This document shows positions 53,852 to 64,000 of a DNA stretch of 64,000 nucleotides, piece by piece. Source of the stretch: Porphyra umbilicalis. Lineage: Eukaryota; Rhodophyta; Bangiophyceae; Bangiales; Bangiaceae. Numbering within the stretch: position 1 is the stretch's first letter; each line of letters starts with the position of its first letter. The notes beneath the pieces are model-generated. The model had not been told where the DNA came from and ran no database searches. It was given only the letters and a program-made list of their open reading frames with translations. The position numbers were made by a program, and so were the translations under genes. The stretch covers positions 372,001 through 436,000 of the forward strand of contig KV918763.1 of NCBI GenBank assembly GCA_002049455.2, read 5' to 3'.

Positions 53852-54525
53852 GGGCTGTAGCAGTACAGCCCTCCTCGGGAAGCCATATCAGTTTTGGGCT
53901 GTACTGATACAGAACCCCCCCTCCCCGACTTGGCCGCAAAACGCGATGTGGGCCAAAAAACCGCCCACCGCCAAGTCGACAACCGCCGACTTGGTCAGCA
54001 TCAGAGCACCCGCCAGCCGACCGCCAGGCCGCCGCAAGCCGCCCAACCGCCGCAAATTCGACGCAAACCGCCGACTTGGTAGAGACGCATGAAGCTGGGC
54101 TGTATCAGTACAGCCCTCCCCCCGCCACTTAAAACAAAAAAACGATGTCCGCCAAGTCCGCCTCGGTCGACGCGGACAGCATCGGAGAAGCCCTTAGCCG
54201 ACCGCCCGACCGCCGCAGGCCACCCAGTCGGCGTCAAGGCGACGCAAGCTGCTACCTTCGTAGCGATGCAAGGGCCTGGAGCTGTATCAGTACAGCCGTA
54301 ACGGCTACCGCCCAGCCGAAAATCGAATTGACGCGGTCGTCCAATATTTATCGGATCGTCCGACGAAACGTTCGGTAGACATCGATTCGACCGGCCGCCC
54401 CCGACTCGATCGGCGAAACGTCGACTTGATCGACGAATTTCGGCACGAATCCGACTCGGGCTGTATCAGTACAGCCCGCCGACAATCGGATCCCGATTCC
54501 GAGGAGGGCTGTACTGATACAGCCC
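53852..54525. repeat. Six copies of a 20-bp palindrome in the copia 2 3' non-coding region
   Basis: GGGCTGTATCAGTACAGCCC or its inverse-loop form occurs at 53852, 53896, 54097, 54277, 54459 and 54506. The arms GGGCTGTA/TACAGCCC are conserved; loops are GCAG, CTGA, TCAG, TCAG, TCAG and CTGA. The copies at 53896, 54097, 54277 and 54459 are spaced by about 180-201 bases. The 53896 copy has a damaged right arm, and the 54277 copy keeps only the inner 16 bases (54281-54296). Confidence 0.9.
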
Positions 54526-54624
54526 AGCCCCCGACTTCGCCGTAAACCGCCCAATCGACCCGAAGCCGTTCCGGGCCGCCGACACCGCCACTCCGCCGCC
54601 AACCGCCGCCCCCTCCGAGGGGGT

Positions 54625-57600
54625 TCAGCACTGCGGCGCAGGACGTAGGGCCCGCGTGCCGCTACTCCCCGAAGTGCCCAGATCCGAGCCAACGCCGATG
54701 ACGCCCCGGAATGTGGCGAACGCCGGGGCCGGCAGTGGCTTCGTCATGCCATCTGCGGGCATGTCGGTGCTGGGAAGAAAGTAGAAGGCAACCTCCCCAC
54801 GCGCGACGTAGTCGCGCACCATGTGGTACGCAACGTCTACGTGCTTGGTACGCCCGGTGGCTTCGGGATTGTTGACCAAAGCGAGGCACGCCTGGTTGTC
54901 CTCCCCCATGGGCACGGCGTCCCCGTCGACGCCCAGCTCCGACAGAAGTTTGCGCAGCCACAGCGCCTCCTTCGTCGCCATAGCGGCGGCGACGTACTCG
55001 GCCTCGGCCGTTGACGTCGCCACGGTCGACTGGCGCTTGCTCGTCTACGATATCGGCCCGCCATTGAGGGTGAAGACAAAGCCCGTCGTCGACCGACGAG
55101 CGTCAATATCGCCTGCCCAGTCTGCGTCAACGTACCCTTGGAGAGGCTTGTCGTCGCCGTACACGACCCCTAGTCGCGTAGCCCCGCGAAGATATCGGAG
55201 CACCCCCTTGGCCGCGCGCATGTGGTCCTCCTCGGGGCATGACATGTAGCGGGAGAGCACGCCCACGGCAAAGGCAATGTCCGGCCTCGTCGTCGTGGAG
55301 AGGTACAGCAACGAGCCAACAAGCTCGGCGTACCGGTTGCCCTCGGGCAGTAGATTCTCCCCCGTATTGCAAAGCTTGGCACCTGACACCATGGGCGTCT
55401 TGTTAGGCGCAGACTTGTCCATCTGGAAAGCGTCAAGCAGGGAACTGACATGCCCCGGATTGCTCAGGGTGATCACCTTGGCAGCCCGATCTCGCATGAC
55501 CTTCATGCCAATGAAGTCCTTGACCTCACCCATGTTGCGCACGTCGAAAGACGCCGACACCGAGGCCTTGACCATCTGGACCCCTTCGAGGCTTTTTCCA
55601 GCCACAATGAGATCGTCCACGTAGACGAGGATGTAGACAAGCCCGTGCACAGGGTGGCTCCACGTGTAGAGGCACGGGTCCACCTTGGACCGGACCGCTC
55701 CGATGGCATTGAGCTCTTTGTTAAGCTTGATGCCCCACAATCGTCCCGCCTGTTTGGTCCCATAGAGAGCCAGGTTCAGACGGCGGACATCACCTTCCTC
55801 CCCCGGCTCGGCTCCGACCGGAAGCTTGATGTACATCTCCTTGTCCATCTTTGCGTTGAGGAAGGCCGTCTTCACATCCACGTGGTGAAATTCCCAGTCC
55901 TTGGCCGCCGCCACCGCGAAGAGCGCGCGTGTCGTGGCCGAGCTCGGCACTGGTGCCCATGTCTCATCAAAGTCGCGCCCCGGCACTTGGTTGAAGCCCT
56001 GCGCCACCAGTCGCGCCTTGTACCGAGTCATGTTGCCCTCAGCATCGTGCTTGATGTCGTACACGTACCGCGTTTTGACAGCCTTACGCTTGTTGCTGCT
56101 CCTGGTATTGGACCAGGTACCAAGCTTCTTGTGTGCGAGGTACTCTTCTTTCTCAGGCGCCTTCCAACGCGGCCAGTCCGATCGCGCACGCGCCTCCTTC
56201 GCATTGGCTGGCGCCTTGGTCAGGTCCCATCCCGACGGATCTCCGCCCTTGGGTCCTTCTGCAGCGTATGCCTTTGGGTTACGCTCCCACCAGGTAACCT
56301 TGGGTGCCGGCTTGCGCTTCGACCGCCGGAGTGCTTGCACCCCGTCGTCACTACTCTCTGTGGTGGATCCAGACAGCACGTCGTGTCCATCATGATCCGC
56401 CGCGTCCTGGCCGGCGTCATTGTCATCTCCGTCTTCTGCGTCGAGTCCGGAAGCCTCGTCCGGATCAACGTCGCTCTCTGACGACTGCTGCGAGGCATAC
56501 TCGTCCCCGCTTGCGGCTTCCGCTTCCAGCATGTCCATGGCGCCGTCCTCCTTGTCACCATCCGTCTGACTGGTCAGGAAAGGGGTGGAAGCAGGGCCAG
56601 GGACAGAGGTCATCTTGATGGCTTTGCTTGAGGTCTCCTCCATGAGCACATCTCGGCGCTCAAAGACCTTGTTTGAGCCATCCTCTAGGATGCGGTAGGC
56701 CTTGCCACCAACAGTGTAGCCGACAAAACGGCCGACATCGGTCCTGGGTTCCAGCTTTCGCTGCTGCTGCTTGGGCTTCAGAGCCCATGCCCGGCTCCCC
56801 CAGACCCGAAATCCCTTCACGTCGGGGCGTCTCCCCGTGAGGGCTTCCAGCGGTGTCACATCTTGACCCGCCTTGGGGGATCCGTTGAGCACGTGGATGA
56901 CGGATGACAAAGCCTCCGCCCACAGCTCCTCTTCCGCTCCGGCGTGCAGAAGAGCCGCACGGACGCGCTCCATGATGGACCGGTTGGCGCGCTCTGCCTT
57001 CCCGTTCTGCTGCGAAGAGTACGGCGCCGTCTTCTCAGACGTAATGCCTTTGTCTTCATACCAGGCTTGGAGGTCGCGGCTCACGTACTCCTTGGCGCCA
57101 TCGTGACGAACCCGCTTCACCTTAAGCCCAGTTAGGGTCTCTAGCTGCTTGATGCGGGCCTTGAGGACATCCGGAACCATGCCCTTGGACTTGATGGGCG
57201 TCGCCGTGATGAACCCAGTGGAGTCTTCCATCAGAGTCACGAAGTAGACAGAGCCGCCCAGCGACGCCGTCAACGGCCCATCAACGTCCGTGTGAACCAA
57301 CTCGCACTTGGTGGTGGTCGTTGTCGAGCGATGATGCGGAGAACGCGCCATCTTTCCGTCGACACAAGGCACGCACACCGTACCAGGAACGCGCTTGGCG
57401 TCGGCTACCGTCGATGGAATCCCATCGACCATCCCAACCACACGCTTGAGGTTCTCGAAACCCAAGTGGTTGAACCGGCGGTGCCACAGCTCTGCCTCGC
57501 CGTCCATGTGCGTGGAGGCGGCTCTGGCCGACGCCGTGACCGGAGTCACCTTGAGCACGTAGTTCTCCGACTCGTTGACCGAGCCGACGACAGACGCGTT

Positions 57601-58809
57601 GCTCAAAACTCCGCTCACGAGCACCGCTTCCCCATTACTGAGAATATAGCAGGCGTCGCCAACGAACACCACGGCACCACCACAGCGGTCGACCGCTCGG
57701 ACCGACAGAAGGTTGTCTGTCAGATCCGGCACAAGCATGACCTCATCGAGGACCATGCGAGCCGTGGTGATTCCCTTCTTCACGTCCATGGACGCGTATC
57801 CGTGCCCCTTGATGGGCACCTTGTGGCCGTCAGCTAGAGTGACCTTGGCCCCGCTCCCCGTCGTCTTGACGGTGAAACCCGCGTCCTGGGCGGCCATATG
57901 GTTGGTCGCACCCAAGTCCAACACCCAGGTCGAGGACCCGCTGGTGCTCCCGGAAGCGTTGAGCTTCCCGGCCTGGCCTGCCGACGCAGCGTAGGCCAAT
58001 GCGGCGCGGGGAGGTGCACCACCTCCACCGCCACCCTCACGACGCCCGCCATTTGCCTTCTTGTTGCCCTTGGCGTCGTCGGCCTTCTTCTTGAGACAGT
58101 CGCGCTTCATGTGCCCCTTCTTGTCGCAGTAGTAGCACACGACCGCGCGCTTGTCCCACGGCTTCTTGAAAGCCGTTGCCGCAAACGCTTGCGACTTGAC
58201 GCCGGTCGCCGAGGACGACCGCCCATGGCTCCCCCGCTGCTCCACAGTGAGCAGCTTGGCGCTCACGTCAGCGAGGTTGCGCTTCCCGGCCATGTTCTCC
58301 AGAACGGTCTTGATCATGTCATACTCGGCCGGAAGGCCCGACAGGATCTGCAGGACAAGCGTATTCTCGTCCACCTGATTTCTCAGCATGGAGAGCTCTT
58401 GACGGATGCCCTTGGCGCGCGACGTGTACTTGATGATGTTCTCGTCGCTGCCCTTCTTGAGGTTGCTCAGCTCATGCGTGAGCTGCAGCAGGCGTGCGTT
58501 GTCCCGCGCCTCAAAGATGTCCTTGAGCGCATCCCACGCCTCCTTGGCCGTACTGACCGCCGTCACCGAATAAAGATGAACCGGCTTGACCGACATCTGG
58601 ATAGTCGCCAGGGCCGACTCGTTCATGAGGTCCCACGCCTCAGCTGCAACGTCGCTCTTGGCACCGCTCCCAGACGCGGGGCGGTCCGTCACAACCGCTG
58701 CCCAAACCTTCTCCTTGATCATCTGTGCACGGCAGTACACAGCCCAGACCTTGTAGTCGTCGTCCAGCTGCGCGAAGCGAGGGCCAGCGTAGCGGCCGTA
58801 CTCCGACAT
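54625..58809 (-). pseudogene. Copia 2 Gag-Pol polyprotein with a nonsense codon and altered protease site
   Basis: 1,394 codons plus stop if read through. The start is taken at the ATG 58807-58809 (MSEYGRYAGPRFAQLDDDYK); the open frame extends into the LTR. Gag of UBN2 type; CCHC knuckle CYYCDKKGHMKRDC near 223. The protease site reads WVLDLGATNHM, with Leu where copia proteases have Ser or Thr (DSG/DTG), explained by one base (TCG to TTG). Integrase has LWHRRFNHLGFENL, VRHDGAKEYVS and SSQQNGKAERANRS. RT has VDVKTAFLNAKMDKEMYIKL and YVDDLIVAG. A TAG at 55045-55047 replaces the Trp expected in RNase H, just before TSKRQSTVATSTAEAEYVA. The frame then continues to 54625. Confidence 0.93.
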
Positions 58810-58951
58810 GACGATGACAACCACGCCAGCAGGCGCGGCACTGACGACGTGGGAGGCTATACCCACCTGCCCGACGCCGGAACACACGGCAACCCAACAA
58901 AGGTCGTCCCGCCAACAACGGCACGGAAGACGACGATGACCACCAGCGACA

Positions 58952-58965
58952 CTGGGCCCATAACC
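58952..58965 (-). other. Primer-binding site of copia 2, initiator tRNA-Met anticodon arm
   Basis: CTGGGCCCATAACC on the plus strand next to the 5' LTR, identical to the site in copia 1. Confidence 0.85.
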
Positions 58966-59339
58966 TGTGAAGTCGGTGTGGACAAGTGGGTGCGTTATTT
59001 TACTATAGCAGAGGTCCTGGGCCGTGTCCAGCCACCTAATGTACCCCAGGCGGCCCCAGGACAGGTCGTCGGGCAGCCCGCTCTCGGAGCACACCCACGT
59101 GCCTCAGTTCTCAGTGCGCGCGGGCCGCGGCGCACCTCCCAGAACGGGGCATGCACCTCCCCACACAAGTCCCCCCCCCCCGAGCTCACCCCAGCAGAGA
59201 GTACCCACTACGAAACCAACAAATCAAGTACACACAAGTACAAAACATACAACAAGTGCATAGGTAAATACCCAAAACTGGGTCCCAATGCTCAACCGGG
59301 TAAGTACAGATAAATGGAATTGCTGAGCCATGCTCAACA
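58966..59339 (-). repeat. 5' LTR of copia element 2
   Basis: 374 bp, paired with 53375-53748. Confidence 0.93.
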
Positions 59340-59344
59340 CTCGG

Positions 59345-60985
59345 CAACGCACGGGCCGCTCACTCGATGGCGCGCACACGTGCGACCGGGCACAGGCACA
59401 ATAACAATCAGCGCCTCCGGGCGTACATGTTTTTCTGTCGGTAGCTTTCCCCTCCGAGTCACCCAGCCGTGGCCTCGTGCGGAGCTGCTGTCGAGAGTGA
59501 CGAGTATGCCCGCCAGCAGTGGGTCGGGTCGCTCCCATGCCAGACAGATGGCCGAGGTCGAGTCCGGCCGTGAAAAACACCCTCAGAATACGCGGTGTTT
59601 TTCCTAGGAACAAAATACCCAGTCACACATCTCGGTCGAAAAATACCCACAAAAAAAACGCTTACTGTTCACCGGTTGACAATGTACGCTTGGGTGGAGC
59701 TCTCTATTTCTGGCACGCGGTTGCTTGACAGTAAAAATCTCAAATACGCAGACGCTGGCAGAAATCGCGTACGCTTGAAGACCCCTGACAAATACAGCCT
59801 TGTAACATCGGCTGGTCAGGGGATGAGGAACAGGCGGTTTTGGCCATTATGACTAAAGTATATCAGACAGGTGATGGGCAACAGGCTGTTTTGGCCATTC
59901 TGACTAGACATTCAAAGATTGCCATTATGTCAAGTTTTAAAAGTATGTGGGTAAGTTTTATGAACTACTTACATTTGCTGTGTTTTAGCGGATCATTAGC
60001 GAAGCTTCTAGTAGGGATCCATTCGTGTTCTCAACGCTCAGGCGGCCACGCTGCATAGAATGGATGGCCCTTGTCGATTTGATGGTCACCCTCTAGGCCA
60101 TTTGATTGGATGGTCCCATCTGCACGCCCAATCAAGAATATCCACGTTTCAGCATTCGATGGCTCACGATCGCTCTGGTCCAGATGGATTACACACGCAA
60201 GCGATTACAGGTTTCGCCAAAAGCGTTTACAGATGCCTTCGGGGAACCCCCACTGTACAGTATACACTCCACACCAAGGCCCAGAAATGGTCAGCAGCGC
60301 GCCTGCACTGCCCCCCGCTCTCTTCCGTCGTTTCACCATCTTGTCATCTGGCCTTTCCGTCGGGCCTTTCACACCACCACTCCATCGTCGTCACCGCATC
60401 GCCATGCTCTCTCTTTGACGCGCGCGCCGCACCCGCTCCTTCTTCGGGCCCGCGCTTCGCATCCGCCCCTTTTTTTGCCCCCCCCCCCCCCCTTTCTTTG
60501 TGCCCGCGCGCCGCATCTGCCCCATTCTTTGCCCCCCTCCCTCCCCCCATCCGCACGCCATGCAAGTCGCGCTGTACTGACGTTCGTTTTTTTTCCTCCA
60601 TGCGTTTCACGTCCTTCCCCGTTCCCCCCCCCGGCCCCTGCCAAAGTGTTTACTCATCCCTTGTTCATTTCTTGAGGCATCTGGCGGCCTCCGCTGTCGA
60701 CCTCCCCCTGCGTGTGGCGGCGCGCCGGGTGCTGTGTTTATTTGCTTTGCTGACCATTGTTTCGTACTGAGAACCATACGACAAAGATGAAGATATCAAA
60801 TGGGGACCGACAATGGGGACGCGACAGCTGGAGAAGAGGAAAAGACACAGCGACAACTGGGTAAGAAATAAGGGACCCAACGCCATGGTGGTCACGAGAG
60901 CAAAGGGACAGGACGACTAGCCGCCATTACAGTGCCGAAGCTCGGAATTCTATGACAGCATCGAAAAGACATTCTCCCTCAATGT
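59345..60985. other. Region of repeat debris, no supported gene
   Basis: Contains a 9-bp-stem hairpin AAAAACACC...GGTGTTTTT (about 59573-59602). It also contains a block at 59770-59830 ending in inverted CCCCTGAC/GTCAGGGG and related to 42300-42345, and two copies of GTTTTGGCCATTNTGACTA. 60400-60770 is pyrimidine-rich on the plus strand with no domain in the open frames. Confidence 0.4.
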
Positions 60986-61340
60986 GTTGCTGATCCCCCA
61001 ATTTTGTCCTCATCGGCCAAGACCGGGACAGCTTTGTAAAACAGGCCAACCATTGGTCTAGAACAGCATCAAACAGCTGCTGAGTGCGTATCTTTGACGC
61101 GCCATTGGCTCTCCAACCGCCAGGTTCGTGCAGAATCGAGATTCTCCGTTTTCTTGGGATATTCTTCCTTTCTCAGTCTTCTCATGCGGTAAAGTAGCCC
61201 AGAGCAGTGAGTTATCGAGAGTTTCTTCAGGATTCTCAAGTAATCTCAGAAGGACGAGTGCGCCGATCGTGCGTTTGCGGGCCGTACGGGCACATTCTGT
61301 ACAGATGGGACCCAACATGCACTGCTGTTGCTCCTCTTGG
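60984..61340. repeat. Truncated copy related to the adjacent MITE
   Basis: Starts with TTGCTGATCCCCCAATTTTG, the same end as the MITE at 61593-62033. Internal sequence up to about 61340 matches the complement of about 61690-62033. The other end is missing. Confidence 0.6.
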
Positions 61341-61592
61341 CCAATCACAAACGTCCCTGCATTCCAGCTTGTGGGGGGTGGCGCTCCGGCCGTGGTGCGG
61401 ACACTGTCCAGCTCACTCCCACCTCCGCCGGGACCAGTGCCTTGCCTGACAGGCGGTGAGTGTTTTCCGTATGTCCGACACGAAACAGCAGAGCACGACA
61501 GGCCGAGAAAATGAATGTAGACTGTCACCTCCAAAACGGAGAGCAAGTCCCACGATCTAAGCATACGTGTGCATCACTACACTTTGAGAGTA

Positions 61593-62033
61593 TTGCTGAA
61601 CCCCCAATTCTGTCCTCATCGCCCAGGAACGGTGGTGGAACAGCAATGAGTGCAGATCTTTCATTGGTCGAGCAGTCCGACAGCAGTGCACGTCCGGCCC
61701 GATCTTTACAGAATGTGCCCGTACGGCCCCCAATCGCACAATCGACGCCTGCGTTTTTCTGCACTTTTCTGCGTATCTCCCAGAAAATCTCGACATCCCA
61801 ACGATTGCGGGCCGGATGCTCCCTTGACATGGAAGGGATCGGAAGAAAATCTCAAGAAAAAGAAGGATCTCTGTTTTGCTCGGAAGTGGCGATGGGAGAG
61901 CCAATAGGACGTCTCAGATTCGTGCTGAGCAGCTGTTTACGGCTGCGTTTAACCAATAGATGGCCAGTTCCACAAGAATTGTACGGCCAGGAACCGTTCC
62001 TGGTCGATAAGGACAGAATTGGGGGATCAGCAA
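61593..62033. mobile_element. MITE with ~40-bp inverted repeats and TA target duplication
   Basis: 441 bp. The ends are TTGCTGAACCCCCAATTCTG at 61593 and, on the other strand, TTGCTGATCCCCCAATTCTG at 62033, similar for about 40 bases. TA lies outside both (61591-61592, 62034-62035), as for Tc1/mariner-mobilised elements. Confidence 0.75.
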
Positions 62034-62122
62034 TACCCTGTCCTAAAGGCCAGGGAATATATCATACGGAAGCCTGTTGCCCCGGCCTCGCACAGTCCTC
62101 CAGTGTCAGGTACTGCGTCTCC

Positions 62123-62394
62123 GACGCGAGCAGCAGCTCGGTCCCATTTGACCGCGTCGCCTTGGCGGCGGCTCGCGACACGAGCATATTGTGTCCATGC
62201 TGGCCGAGGGAGGGCACCTCCGTCGGCGCCAGGGTGCAGACGGCGACGGCGGCACCCCGACGCGAGCAGCAGCTCGGTCGCATCCGACCGCGTCGCCTTG
62301 GCGGCGGCTCGCGACACGAGCATCTTGTGTCGCGCGTGCTGGCCGAGGGAGGGCACCTCCGTCGGCGCCAGGGTGCAGACGGCGATGGCAGCAC
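62123..62394. repeat. 136-bp tandem duplication
   Basis: GACGCGAGCAGCAGCTCGGT begins at 62123 and again at 62259. Both units contain TCGCCTTGGCGGCGGCTCGC and GAGGGAGGGCACCTCCGTCG. Confidence 0.9.
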
Positions 62395-62453
62395 CGGCGG
62401 CTCGGCAGTCGCGTCCTGCCGCGTCGATCCACTCGACATGACGCTCGCCGCCA

Positions 62454-62936
62454 TCAGCTCCCGCATCCCTTGGGCGAAACCCATGCGCCACTGGGTGCGG
62501 CAGAAAGCGTTACGGGCAGTCGCGCAGAGGTGGTTGAGGATGTGCTCACTTGACCCAGCTCCACGATGGCCTTGTCGGCGACTTCACAAATCGTCTTGAG
62601 GTCGGAATTCAGCTGGAGGATGCGAGCCTTTATGCGGCTGATGCCCGTGCGGAGCCGGAAGGTGTCCCCGCCACCCGCCGCCAACGCGTCGGTCTTTTTT
62701 TTGAGAGACGAGGTGTCCCGCCGCAACCTCTGGGTCAACCTCACTTGTATTTCGGCGACAGAGGTGACTCGCTTACGGAGCCGCCTGACGAAAGGCACGT
62801 GAGCGCGCAACTTTCCGGAAACGGCAGCCTCCGAGATGCCGCCGTAGGTCGCCGCCCCCTTGATGCCGAGCTCAGCCGCCACATGGAGGGCGTCCAGGTC
62901 GTCAGTTGCAGTCGCAACAAAGGCTACTGAGCCCAT
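62454..62936 (-). CDS. Hypothetical protein, 160 residues (weak)
   Basis: Not recognised. ATG at 62934-62936 (MGSVAFVATATDDLDALHVA). Composition is balanced, with a basic helical middle (FVRRLRKRVTSVAEIQVRLT) and ISRIKARILQLNSDLKTICE, suggestive of a coiled coil. The frame is open upstream but loses protein-like character. It may continue through an unseen splice into the duplicated block to the left, where the minus strand reads AVCTLAPTEVPSLGQH twice. No neighbour gives a clue to function. Confidence 0.35.
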   Translation of the reverse strand: MGSVAFVATATDDLDALHVAAELGIKGAATYGGISEAAVSGKLRAHVPFVRRLRKRVTSVAEIQVRLTQRLRRDTSSLKKKTDALAAGGGDTFRLRTGISRIKARILQLNSDLKTICEVADKAIVELGQVSTSSTTSARLPVTLSAAPSGAWVSPKGCGS

Positions 62937-64000
62937 CCGCCCGTCGAGCAGCAGCTGACGACGAGATTGGCGGCGCCAAGCAGCTCCCTGGCGGTGTTGT
63001 CGTCGATGGCGCGGCGGACTGGTTGTTGAAAACAAAGCGCGGGAGGGGAATACCGATCCAGAGAACACGAAGAAGGGTTGCCCTTCAGTGGGAGGTCCCG
63101 AGCCGCCTGACAAAGGCAAAACCCCGCACTCCATACGAGCCCCACTCGTCGCCGTGCGCCGTCCACCCGTCTGGCGCACAACGAGCACACACCAACAAGA
63201 CAAAGCTACATGGGCTTGAAGAAAAATTTGGCCCTGGTGACCACGCACAGGCCGAATTCAGATTCCAATGTGGGTCCCCATTGCCGGCAATGACATTTGC
63301 GTCCCACCCCCGGTGAAGCGCCACTGAGCCGAGGAAAGGGCAGGGTCAGCCCGAGGTCTCTGTGAGAAGCTTGTAGCCCGCCTCTGGTATGTAGTGCTCG
63401 TGTGGTCTGTCCGCATCGGCCGCACGGGGTTGCTCCCGTCATCATTTGGACGGCACAGGGCGAAGCGAATCACGGCTGACCAGGGGGTCTCACCCGTGCG
63501 CGCCCGCACGCCACGCACGTGCGGATGGGCGCGTTGGCGCGGCAGCCGACGCGATGGAGCGGCGACGCCTGTGCACACCCCCTGGCGCGGGCCCAGACGC
63601 ATGCAGCCAAGCGGGACAGACCACGCGTCCGTTGGCAGCGGCGTGTGTCGCCACACCGGGCGAGGCGTTGCCGGATTGTCGACATCTCGTTTGACAGTTG
63701 TTGCAAAAGAGGAATTACAAACACCCAAGACGTGGAAAATCTCCCTTCACAAACGGTATACAGTGGTGTTAACATACGCGGGGATCCGTACAGTACCGGC
63801 AAACTGTCACGTGACGACCTTGGCCAATCGCATCCACGCTACGTCGGCACACCGTGCCACGCGCACGGACCACCCCACTCGCAGGAACAATGGACGGTCG
63901 ACGCACGCCGCTCGGCTGCGGCGGATTGTGGCTGCCACACCCCCCCCCGCACCATACAGCATGATGTGGCAGCGGCGAACGGGACGGGTGTTGCGCTTGC
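62937..64000. other. Right-end region without a supported gene
   Basis: Mixed composition; short frames on both strands lack domains. I see no repeats or RNA genes. Confidence 0.35.

Larger units (their letters stand above)
53375..59339 (-). mobile_element. Ty1/copia element 2, complete in structure, mutated in coding
   Basis: 5,965 bp with 374-bp LTRs and the target duplication CTCGG at 53370-53374 and 59340-59344. It has the same type of primer-binding site as element 1 but a different polyprotein. The interval between the coding end and the 3' LTR (53757-54624) is unusually long and carries palindromes. Confidence 0.95.

Noticed and set aside
1-64000. CRISPR arrays, bacterial operons, ribosome-binding sites
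   Set aside because: The window is eukaryotic (spliced genes, LTR elements); no direct-repeat/spacer pattern was seen. The tandem repeats have no unique spacers.

Overview
The window is nuclear DNA of a very GC-rich eukaryote. Two host genes have short spliced introns (about 200-245 nt, GT-AG, four of the five donors reading GTACGT). There is a cytosolic NAC beta subunit, a mitochondrial enoyl reductase, and a dense load of LTR retrotransposons and cut-and-paste DNA transposons. GC-rich compact host genes between nested transposons fit a red alga of the Porphyra/Pyropia type. That placement is inference; nothing here proves the species.

Layout. Positions 1-11000 carry four host genes, all on the minus strand: a 4-coumarate:CoA-ligase-like enzyme cut by the left edge (1-1027), nascent polypeptide-associated complex beta (2402-2989), a four-exon secreted protein resembling a copper lytic polysaccharide monooxygenase (5149-7087), and a three-exon mitochondrial 2-enoyl thioester reductase (9440-10971). 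Between the last two lies an extreme G/C homopolymer tract. A near-perfect 60-bp-arm hairpin sits at 12205-12328.

Positions 13259-26485 hold a CACTA (En/Spm, Tnp2) transposase gene split by a complete 10.3-kb Ty3/gypsy element (14483-24788). The gypsy element has 367-bp LTRs, a 5-bp target duplication, gag, a gag/pol overlap with a canonical -1 frameshift heptamer, and a pol that ends in a chromodomain plus an extra NPPF-containing domain. An 801-residue ORF of unknown function lies antisense between pol and the 3' LTR. This is the most unusual object in the window.

Positions 26486-64000 are accessory DNA. They contain a small unknown gene (28411-28896), an intact Ty1/copia element on the minus strand (31294-36252), and a decayed piggyBac-type transposon (38026-42108) whose 14-bp inverted repeats abut CTAG rather than TTAA. 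They also contain an Ala-rich low-complexity region, a small unknown gene (46710-47504), a hAT transposase with one frameshift at A_AAA_AAC (50540-53232), and a second, mutated copia element (53375-59339). That copia element carries six copies of a 20-bp palindrome. Its right side is followed by MITE-like debris and a weak hypothetical gene (62454-62936). Both copia elements have a primer-binding site matching the initiator tRNA-Met anticodon stem-loop.

Frame breaks in the first and third host genes fall in long G/C homopolymers, so sequence error is a likelier cause than gene death there. The breaks in the CACTA, piggyBac and second copia coding regions are mostly substitutions or clean stops and look like true decay.
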